From positions 119,813 through 183,812 of the forward strand of contig NZ_BMUA01000016.1 in NCBI RefSeq assembly GCF_014649955.1: a stretch of DNA of 64,000 nucleotides, read 5' to 3'. Both the position numbers and the translations under genes were made by a program. Under the pieces are notes generated by a model. The model worked only from the letters and a program-made list of their open reading frames with translations, ran no database searches and had not been told where the DNA came from. Source of the DNA: Streptomyces violascens. Its GTDB lineage: Bacteria; Actinomycetota; Actinomycetes; Streptomycetales; Streptomycetaceae. How positions within the stretch are numbered: the stretch's first letter is position 1; every line of letters starts with the position of its first letter. Below, one piece after another: positions 58,101 to 64,000 of this stretch.

Positions 58101-58349
58101 CGCAGACCGGGGGTAGAGGCGCTGGGCCAGGAGCCGGTCCGGGTCGCCCGCCTCGTACGCGAGACCCTCACCGGTGCCGTGACCCGGCACCGGCTGGTCC
58201 ACGGCACGGCCGACGACACCCCCTTGTCGCGCCCCGCCGTCCCGGCCGTGACCGCCCACGCCGACGAGACCCTGCGCACCCTGGCCAACCGCATGGCCGA
58301 GCACGACATCACCCGCATCCTGATCGTCAGCCGCGATGAACTCCCCCCG
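58101..58349 (+). pseudogene. Fragment of a ClC-channel/CBS-domain protein
   Basis: The frame reads VEALGQEPVRVARLVRETLT, then PAVTAHADETLRTLANRMAE and HDITRILIVSRDE. This matches the linker and a CBS domain found at the C-terminus of actinobacterial chloride channels. Neither the membrane part nor the second CBS half is present, and the reading frame degenerates after about 58349. It is a broken gene. Confidence 0.6.
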
Positions 58350-58849
58350 CCTCTAAGGTCTGTTGACACTGCGTCATCTTCTGCACGCCACCGCGTCGAC
58401 CTGCACGAGGAGCGGCACGCGGAACGCCACCTGACCCTGCGGCCCCGCGCCAGGCGGTCGCTCGTGGTGGCGTCGGGCACGAGGGCACGGCTGCCGTGCC
58501 CCGGCCCTCCGATGAGGTGGGGGAGCCCGAGCCGGTCTCCGTCACCTGACAGCCGGGGGAGGCAGAGAGCGTCAGAACCTCGTCAGGGACGCGCAAGTCC
58601 TCTTGAGCCACCGCTCGGAGGCCAGTTGGATGGAGGGCATGAACAGCGGTCTGCGGCATGACGACCGGCCACCGAATCCGGTGTAGCCCGGTACTGCGCG
58701 CTGTTCCCCTGCCGGCTCCGTGAGCCGTGCTTCCCTGACGCCGTACGCCGTCGCCGGTCCCACGCCGCGACGGCGTACGAGCGCTCTCGTTCCCGCATGT
58801 CCGGCTGCCCCGAGGGCTGCCGCGTCATGCCTTCACCCGGGATTTCATC

Positions 58850-59662
58850 TTGCCTTCCACATCGCTTTCCGGCCGCACCGTCCTTGTCACCGGAGCCACC
58901 GCGGGGATCGGTTTCGAGACCGCCCGCCGGCTCGCCCAACAGGGTGCGACGGTTCTCGTCCACGGCCGCACCGCCGAAGAGGCCCAGGCCGCCGTCGACG
59001 CGCTCATCGCCACCAGCGCCGGCATCGAAACGACCCAACTCCTGGCCCTGGCAGCGGACTTCACCCACCTCGACGAGGTCGAGGCGATGGCCCACCGGGT
59101 CATCGAGACCCACCCGCACCTCGACGCCCTCGTCAACAACGCGGGCATGGCCGCCCCCGAACGGCACACCATCACCGCCGACGGCAACGAGGTCGCCTTC
59201 CAGGTCAACTTCCTCGCCCACTACCTGCTGACCTGCCTCCTGGAACCGGCCCTCACCACCGACCCGGGCGGCCGCGTCGTCAACGTGTCGTCCTCGCTGC
59301 ACCGCACCGGCACCATCCAGTGGAGCGACCCCAACCGGATCCGCCGCTACTCCCGCCTCGCCGCCTACGCCCAGTCGCAGCTCGCGCTGACGGTGTTCGC
59401 CGCCGACCCGCGGGTCACCGCCGTCTCTGTCCACCCCGGCGTCTGCGACACCGCCCTCCTCCCGCTGTACGCACACGAGGGCGCCACCCCCGCCGAGGGC
59501 GCCGCGTACGTGGCGCGCCTGTGCGACCCGGCCGTCGAGATCGTCAACGGCGCCTACTACGACCGCGACCAGCGCGTCGACCCGGCGCCCGCAGCCACCG
59601 AGAACCGCTCCCTGCAGCGCCTCAACAAGCTCGCCGCCCAGCTCACCGGCCACACCGCCTGA
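58850..59662 (+). CDS. Short-chain dehydrogenase/reductase with Lys-to-Gln change
   Basis: A TTG at 58850 gives 270 residues beginning MPSTSLSGRTVLVTGATAGI. The NADP-binding TGATAGIG (14-21), NNAG (ALVNNAGMAAP) and catalytic Ser (VVNVSSSLHRTG) are present, as is Tyr173. The residue four after Tyr173, normally the catalytic Lys, is Gln177 (YAQSQLAL). The overall sequence resembles the retinol-dehydrogenase-like SDRs of actinobacteria. Activity may be reduced or altered. The bL37-like small gene follows 34 bp later and may be co-transcribed. Confidence 0.82.
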   Translation: MPSTSLSGRTVLVTGATAGIGFETARRLAQQGATVLVHGRTAEEAQAAVDALIATSAGIETTQLLALAADFTHLDEVEAMAHRVIETHPHLDALVNNAGMAAPERHTITADGNEVAFQVNFLAHYLLTCLLEPALTTDPGGRVVNVSSSLHRTGTIQWSDPNRIRRYSRLAAYAQSQLALTVFAADPRVTAVSVHPGVCDTALLPLYAHEGATPAEGAAYVARLCDPAVEIVNGAYYDRDQRVDPAPAATENRSLQRLNKLAAQLTGHTA

Positions 59663-59696
59663 AGAACACCCCCACCAGCCGAAGGAGCACCACCGC

Positions 59697-59771
59697 ATGT
59701 CGAAGCGCGCCCGCAAGAAGAGGGACCGCCGCAAGAAGAAGGCCAACCACGGCAGCAAGGCGTCCTGCTAG
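59697..59771 (+). CDS. bL37-type 24-residue ribosomal protein
   Basis: AAGGAG precedes an ATG encoding MSKRARKKRDRRKKKANHGS and four more residues, then TAG. The size (24 residues), the run of Lys/Arg and the ANHG motif match the actinobacterial large-subunit protein bL37 first seen in mycobacterial ribosome structures. The usual C-terminal KRPN-type ending is changed to SKASC. It lies between an SDR gene and a strong terminator. Confidence 0.75.
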   Translation: MSKRARKKRDRRKKKANHGSKASC

Positions 59772-59789
59772 CTGCCCCGAGTACCCCGA

Positions 59790-59821
59790 GGGGCGGACTG
59801 CTCCGGCGGGCAGTCCGCCCC
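59790..59821. terminator. 12-bp perfect terminator hairpin
   Basis: GGGGCGGACTGC (59790-59801) pairs with GCAGTCCGCCCC (59810-59821) over an 8-nt loop, starting 18 bp after the bL37-like stop. It is followed by TTCG. This is a strong terminator for the SDR-bL37 unit. Confidence 0.8.
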
Positions 59822-59834
59822 TTCGCGATGCCGA

Positions 59835-60287
59835 GTGAGTCTTCAGCAACTACCTGAGGCGGAGCACTGCGACGACCATGTCGCCCTGTCCATGGCGGCG
59901 AGCAACTTCAACGTCCTGAGCCTGCACGGCTGTACGGCCGTCACCGCCGGCGCTCCCGCCGACCGGCCCGAGGCGGTCGTCGGCGGCCGCAACGCGACCT
60001 TCAAGCGCTACCTCACCGAGGAGCTGAGCGGCGCGGGCTTCCAGACCATCGACGGGGCGTCCAATCCGGCGCTGGACGGCGACAGCCCCGACAACATCTG
60101 CAACCGCACCGTGCTCGGCAAGGGCGGCCAACCGGAGCTGACGACGGAGCTGCGCAGGTCCATGTTCGGGACCTTCACCCGGACCGGGTGCGCCCCCGGC
60201 ACCAATCAGACACTCTGGTCGTTCACCGCGGCCTGCCGCGCGGCGATCGCCAGGCTGGAGGCCGGGCCGGACCAGGTCACCCTGTAG
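59835..60287 (+). pseudogene. N-terminally truncated poly-gamma-glutamate hydrolase-like protein
   Basis: The frame encodes the C-terminal two-thirds of the poly-gamma-glutamate hydrolase (YjqB/PF05908) family: NFNVLSLHGCT, EAVVGGRNATFKRYLTEELS, DSPDNICNRTVLGKGGQPEL and TTELRRSMFG. The GTG at 59835 is only 14 bp after the terminator and has no ribosome site. The N-terminal metal-binding segment expected in intact members (about 200 residues or more) is missing. It is probably a remnant rather than an active gene. Confidence 0.6.
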
Positions 60288-60314
60288 TGCGTCGGGCGCC
60301 CGGGGGACCGCCTC

Positions 60315-61511
60315 TCACCGCTCGCCCGCCAGATCCAGCTCCCCCACGGAAACCGGCGCGACAGCCGGGGACTGGGGGGTGCGCCACGGGTGGGCGAGGG
60401 GCGCGGACAGCGGCTGCCACCAAGGCGTTACGGGCAGCCGCCCCGCCGGCTCGAAAGGCTCGCCGGGGCGGGGGAACGCGGCCGGCTGCTCGGCCTCCTC
60501 GGCGGCGTCCTTCGTCCACTCGCCGGGCTCGGCCCAGGCGTGCGGCGCGAGGTTGAAGGTGCCCCAGTGGATCGGCATGATCACGCCGTGCGGACTGCCG
60601 CCCTGGAGGTCGAGGTGGGCGCGCAGGCCCTCGGCGGGGGTCATGTGGATGTCGGGCCAGAACTCGGAGTACGCCCCGATCTGGATCATCGTCGCGTCGA
60701 ACGGGCCGTGCTCCGCGCCGATGTCCTTGAAGCCGCCGAAGTAGCCCGTGTCGCCGCTGTGGTAGATCCGGTGCTCGGGCCCCGTCACCGCCCAGGAAGC
60801 CCACAGGGTGTGCTGCTGATTGCGCAGGCCGCGGCCGCAGAAATGGCGGGCCGGGGTTGCGGTGAGGGTGAGCCCGTCGACCTTGACGGACTCGTTCCAG
60901 TCCAGCTCGTGGATCCGGTCGGCGGGCACGCCCCAGTGCTCCAGGTGGGCGCCGACGCCGAGCGGCACCGCGAACACCGTGCCGGTTCCGGCGAGGGAGC
61001 GAATGGTGGGCAGGTCGAGGTGGTCGTAGTGGTCGTGGGAGATGACGACGACGTCGACCGGGCCGAGCGAGGCCAGCGGCAGCGGGACGGGGTGCAGCCG
61101 CTTGGGTCCGGCGAACGCGAAGGGGGAGCAGCGCTCGCCCCACACCGGGTCGAACAGGACCCGGCGCCCGTCGATCTCGGCGAGCACGCTCGAATGCCCC
61201 ATCCAGGTGAGCCGCAGCCCGGTGGCGGGCGGCTTCGCGATGTCGGCGAGGGTCGTCGGATGGACCGGGACGGTGCCGGTGGGTGCGCGGCGTACGCGCT
61301 GCTCCTTCGCGAAGAACTGCTTCGCGAACTCCAGGGTCGAGCCCGACGGCCGGGTCCGCGCGCCCTCGGGGTTCTGGAACACGCCGTCCGCGAAGTTCGG
61401 CGAGCGGCGGATACGCGCCATCCGCTCCCCCGACGGATCGGCCCCGAACGCGTCGGGCCGCAGTTCGCGGAGTCTGGAGCGGAGTGGAAGCAGAGAACCA
61501 GCGCCGGTCAC
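60315..61511 (-). CDS. MBL-fold metallo-hydrolase (NAPE-PLD/UlaG-like)
   Basis: The GTG at 61511, preceded by AGGAGG, gives 398 residues. The metallo-beta-lactamase zinc motif HxHxDH is seen in VVVISHDHYDHLDL, with further ligands in ATPARHFCGRG, YHSGDTGYFGG and MPIHWGTFNLAPHAW. The N-terminal extension with NPEGA and RRAPTGTVPVHPTTLA is typical of the NAPE-PLD-like family, which hydrolyses phosphodiesters or lactones. No signal peptide is present. The substrate is unknown. The gene is a single unit. Confidence 0.88.
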   Translation of the reverse strand: MTGAGSLLPLRSRLRELRPDAFGADPSGERMARIRRSPNFADGVFQNPEGARTRPSGSTLEFAKQFFAKEQRVRRAPTGTVPVHPTTLADIAKPPATGLRLTWMGHSSVLAEIDGRRVLFDPVWGERCSPFAFAGPKRLHPVPLPLASLGPVDVVVISHDHYDHLDLPTIRSLAGTGTVFAVPLGVGAHLEHWGVPADRIHELDWNESVKVDGLTLTATPARHFCGRGLRNQQHTLWASWAVTGPEHRIYHSGDTGYFGGFKDIGAEHGPFDATMIQIGAYSEFWPDIHMTPAEGLRAHLDLQGGSPHGVIMPIHWGTFNLAPHAWAEPGEWTKDAAEEAEQPAAFPRPGEPFEPAGRLPVTPWWQPLSAPLAHPWRTPQSPAVAPVSVGELDLAGER

Positions 61512-61598
61512 GGCACCTCCTGGGGCTCGGGGTAATTACATTATGTGCGTCCGTTACGGGCGTGCCGTGCCGGGATCGTCACGTTGGCGGCAGGCCGG

Positions 61599-62045
61599 TC
61601 AGGCGCCCTGGCGCGGCTGGCCGTACGCCCGCTCCACGCGCAGCCGCAGCACCAGGCGCCGGTCGCGGACCATGACCTTGCGGTACTCGTCCCAGTCGGG
61701 GTGCTCACCGCGTACGTCCCGGTAGAGGGCGACCAGCTCCTCGACCGTCTCGTCGTACGGGTCGGCGGCGACCGGGGTGAGGTCGGCCATCCCCTCGGCC
61801 ACCGTCCACGCCCAGCGGTCGTCGCTGGTCACGTGGTAACTGGCGCGGGGGTCGCGGCGCAGGTTCTTCGTCTTGGCCCGGTCGTCGGTGAGCGACACCT
61901 TGATGACGTGCTCGTCGGGGTAGTAGGCGTGGTTCACATTGGAGAGCTGGGGCCGCCCGTCCCGCTTCAGGGTGACCAGGACGCCGCCGTCCTGCTCGGC
62001 GACCAGTTTCAGCAGCGCTTCCTGAGGTGCCTCGAATGCCGTCAT
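61599..62045 (-). CDS. PPOX-class F420/FMN-dependent oxidoreductase
   Basis: A 148-residue split-barrel flavoprotein. The family pattern GVLVTLKRDGRPQLSNVNHA leads, followed by IKVSLTDDRAKTKNLRRDPR and YHVTSDDRWAWTVAEGMADL. It matches the actinobacterial PPOX-class F420-dependent enzymes (Rv2074-like) that reduce biliverdin or other substrates. It is divergent from the GNAT gene with a 69-bp gap that should contain both promoters. Confidence 0.88.
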   Translation of the reverse strand: MTAFEAPQEALLKLVAEQDGGVLVTLKRDGRPQLSNVNHAYYPDEHVIKVSLTDDRAKTKNLRRDPRASYHVTSDDRWAWTVAEGMADLTPVAADPYDETVEELVALYRDVRGEHPDWDEYRKVMVRDRRLVLRLRVERAYGQPRQGA

Positions 62046-62114
62046 GGCTGTGCAACGCGGATCCGGGCGGCCGGATTCCCCGGAGCGCCCGAAGGCGCCT
62101 GCCATGATGCGGGC

Positions 62115-62735
62115 ATGATCACTCCGATACCTCCCGTGGTGCCCCCCGGCCGGATGGCCCGGCAGCAGCAGCCTTCCTTCGTCCTGCCCGGCGGGCGTGA
62201 GCTGCGCCCCTGGCGGGAGTCCGACGCGAACGTCCTGGTGGCCTCCTGCCTGGATCCGGACATCGTGCGGTGGAACCGGCCCGAGGCGCTGACGCCGGAC
62301 ACCGCCCGCGAGAAGATCGCCCGCTGGGGGCAGCGCTGGACGGAGGAGGCCGCGGCCATCTGGGCGATCTCGCGGCGCGAGGACGACCAGGCGGTGGGTC
62401 TGATCGGGCTCGGCGATCTCGATCTGCGGGGTGGCAGCGCGGAGTTCCTGTACTGGCTGCTTCCGTCCGGCCGCGGCGGGGGCGCCGTGCTCGACGCCAC
62501 TCTGCGGGTCAGCCGGTGGGCCCTTGAGGAGCTCGGGCTGCACCGGCTGCGGATCTCGCACTCGGTGGGCAACCCGGCCTCGTGCCGGGTGGCGCAGCGG
62601 GCCGGGTTCGCCCTGGAGGGCACGATGCGCAGTGCGCTGCTGCACGCCGACGGGTGGCACGACGAGCATCTGCACGCCCGGGTGGCGGGCGACCCCTGGC
62701 CGGACGGGGCCGACTTCAACGGACTCCCGTACTGA
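62115..62735 (+). CDS. GNAT-family N-acetyltransferase
   Basis: A 206-residue acetyltransferase of the RimJ/RimL-like group (LPGGRELRPWRESDANVLVA, AEFLYWLLPSGRGGGAVLDA with the acetyl-CoA pyrophosphate loop, RISHSVGNPASCRVAQRAGF, LEGTMRSALLHADGWHDEHL). Such enzymes acetylate protein N-termini or small amines. The ATG lacks a strong ribosome site. It is followed 26 bp later by an amino-acid dehydrogenase gene on the same strand and could share its transcript. Confidence 0.88.
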   Translation: MITPIPPVVPPGRMARQQQPSFVLPGGRELRPWRESDANVLVASCLDPDIVRWNRPEALTPDTAREKIARWGQRWTEEAAAIWAISRREDDQAVGLIGLGDLDLRGGSAEFLYWLLPSGRGGGAVLDATLRVSRWALEELGLHRLRISHSVGNPASCRVAQRAGFALEGTMRSALLHADGWHDEHLHARVAGDPWPDGADFNGLPY

Positions 62736-62761
62736 CTCATCGTTCAGTTAGGGTGCGCCTC

Positions 62762-63940
62762 ATGACCACTCCTCTCATCGCACTCACCTGGACCGATCAC
62801 GTCACCGGCCGCCGCGGCCACCTCGTCATCGACCGGCTGATTCGCGGGGTGTCCAGCGGCGGGCTGCGCATGCGGCCGGGGTGCACCCAGGAGGAGGTCG
62901 CCGGGCTCGCCCGCGGCATGACGATGAAGGAGGCCCTGCACTACGACCCGCGGGCCCGCTACATCCCGCTCGGTGGCGCGAAAGGCGGCATCGACTGCGA
63001 TCCGCGGGATCCGGAGGCGTACGGCGTGCTGGTCCGCTATCTGCGCGCCATGCGGCCGTACGTCGAGAGCTTCTGGACGACGGGCGAGGATCTCGGACTC
63101 AGCCAGGACCTCGTCGACCGGGCGGCCGCGGAGGCGGGCCTGATCTCCACCGTTCAGGCGGTTTATCCGCTGCTCGACGACGAAGCGGCGGCCAGGCGGC
63201 GTCTCTCCGATGCCTTCGCCGTGGAAGTCGACGGGATCGGCCTTGACGAACTGGTCGGCGGCTGCGGGGTCGCCGAGGCGGTCCTGACCGCCCTGGACCG
63301 CGCCGGCACGGTCTACGAGGGCACGCGCGTCGCGGTGCAGGGGTTCGGCACGATGGGCGGCGCCACCGCCCGCTTCCTGTCCCGGGCGGGGCTGAAGATC
63401 GTCGCAGTCGCCGACATCAAGGGCACGGTCGCCAACCCCGAGGGCCTCGACGTGGAGGCGCTGCTCGCCGCGCGCGACGCGCACGGGGCCGTCGACCGCT
63501 CGGCCCTGCGGCCCTCGGACCGCGAACTGCCGGGCGAGGACTGGCTGGCCGCCGAGGCGGAGGTCCTTGTCCCGGCCGCGGTCTCGTACGCGATCGACAT
63601 GGTCAACCAGGCCCGGATCACGGCCCGTTGGATCGTCGAGGCGGCGAACATGCCGGTGCTCGCGGAGGCCGAGCGGCTGCTCGCCGGGCGTGGCGTCACC
63701 GTGCTGCCGGACGTCGTGGTCAACTCCGCCACCAACGCCTGGTGGTGGTGGACCCTGTTCGGCGATCTGGGCGCGGACGGGGACGCGGCCTTCGCGCACA
63801 CCCGGCGCGCGATGCGGGGCCTCGTCGAGCGGATGCTGACGCGCGCCGAGTCCGGCGGGACGACTCCGCGCGCGGCCGCCCACGCCCTCGCGGCCGAGAC
63901 GCTGCCCGTGATCACGGAGCGGTTCGGCACGTATCGCTGA
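62762..63940 (+). CDS. Glu/Leu/Phe/Val dehydrogenase-family protein
   Basis: A 392-residue dehydrogenase with GGLRMRPGCTQEEVAGLARG, the substrate-binding MTMKEALHYDPRARYIPLGG and GAKGGIDCDP (catalytic Lys region), and an NAD-binding VAVQGFGTMGGATARFLSRA. The nucleotide loop GFGTMG and overall length match glutamate-dehydrogenase-like members rather than valine dehydrogenase. It may oxidise an amino acid to its keto acid. It is unrelated in detail to the dehydrogenase at 49848-50924. It ends 60 bp from the window edge. Confidence 0.85.
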   Translation: MTTPLIALTWTDHVTGRRGHLVIDRLIRGVSSGGLRMRPGCTQEEVAGLARGMTMKEALHYDPRARYIPLGGAKGGIDCDPRDPEAYGVLVRYLRAMRPYVESFWTTGEDLGLSQDLVDRAAAEAGLISTVQAVYPLLDDEAAARRRLSDAFAVEVDGIGLDELVGGCGVAEAVLTALDRAGTVYEGTRVAVQGFGTMGGATARFLSRAGLKIVAVADIKGTVANPEGLDVEALLAARDAHGAVDRSALRPSDRELPGEDWLAAEAEVLVPAAVSYAIDMVNQARITARWIVEAANMPVLAEAERLLAGRGVTVLPDVVVNSATNAWWWWTLFGDLGADGDAAFAHTRRAMRGLVERMLTRAESGGTTPRAAAHALAAETLPVITERFGTYR

Positions 63941-64000
63941 CCGCCCCCCCCATTACCGTTTTCGTTGGCTCCGCAACGGAGCTTCCGGCCTCCGGGGCCG
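63941..64000. other. Right-edge tail
   Basis: The final 60 bases follow the dehydrogenase stop. A C-run and short T-rich patch are present, but nothing further can be called. Confidence 0.4.

Larger units (their letters stand above)
57755..58849. other. Decayed region with gene fragments
   Basis: About 1.1 kb with no intact gene. It contains a short unassigned frame (57928-58098), a CBS-domain fragment (58101-58349), and about 450 bp beyond it with no feature I can support. The lack of any full-length gene and the neighbouring transposase relics suggest deletion and decay. Confidence 0.5.

Overview
The window is high-GC actinobacterial DNA, almost certainly from a Streptomyces. The signs are GTG and TTG starts, ATGA-type gene overlaps, a conservon (sensor kinase, roadblock, DUF742 and Ras-like GTPase operon), a stand-alone SARP activator, two-component pairs, many TetR regulators, and a 24-residue ribosomal protein of the actinobacterial bL37 type. 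No CRISPR array, prophage or plasmid origin was seen.

Layout. 0-2.1 kb: lactate-utilisation genes lutA and a lutB cut by the left edge. 2.2-6.3 kb: a cytochrome P450, then a sugar-phosphate isomerase and class II aldolase operon with a divergent DeoR regulator. 6.4-12.2 kb: TetR, a PAP2-like membrane enzyme, a DMT transporter, an FAD monooxygenase, a GntR-TetR fusion regulator and an acrylyl-CoA-reductase-like enzyme. 12.4-17.4 kb: a secreted GH31 glycosidase, a membrane acyltransferase and a small membrane protein.

17.8-33.8 kb is the main discovery: a biosynthetic cluster that resembles the valanimycin system but is built for a different amine, probably an aliphatic azoxy compound. It has a SARP activator and a free-standing aminoacyl-tRNA transferase domain (VlmA-like). 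It has an acyl/aldehyde dehydrogenase and class III aminotransferase pair that could supply an alkylamine, and an acyl-CoA-dehydrogenase-fold candidate N-hydroxylase with its flavin reductase. A small membrane protein may correspond to VlmO, and a diiron VlmB-like oxidase and a membrane fatty-acid desaturase follow. The set closes with a DHA2 exporter, an enlarged MmgE/PrpD protein (VlmK-like), a degenerate SGNH protein, and a diacylglycerol-kinase-like enzyme (VlmJ-like). Just upstream of the kinase gene lies a class II tRNA-Ser(GCU)-like RNA. Its acceptor, D, T and variable arms are intact but its anticodon arm is defective. Its promoter carries the same triple 11-bp-spaced TCTCAG repeat as the divergent promoter of the main biosynthetic operon. 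The simplest reading is that this RNA is part of the SARP regulon and could be a dedicated, translation-poor seryl carrier for the transferase. This is inference and needs testing.

33.9-49 kb is more ordinary: tRNA-Pro(GGG), a Gfo/Idh oxidoreductase, an acyl-CoA dehydrogenase homologue lacking the usual catalytic Glu, a conservon ending in a GAF protein, a NERD helicase, a NarL-type two-component pair and a bifunctional penicillin-binding protein. 49.1-52.6 kb is a second possible biosynthetic operon: a ferritin-like diiron protein, a haem-oxygenase-like diiron protein, an amino-acid dehydrogenase and a nitroreductase. 53-60.3 kb is regulator-rich and partly decayed, with IS5-type remnants, a ClC/CBS fragment and a truncated poly-gamma-glutamate hydrolase. 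The right end carries an MBL hydrolase, a PPOX-type flavoprotein, a GNAT acetyltransferase and a second amino-acid dehydrogenase.
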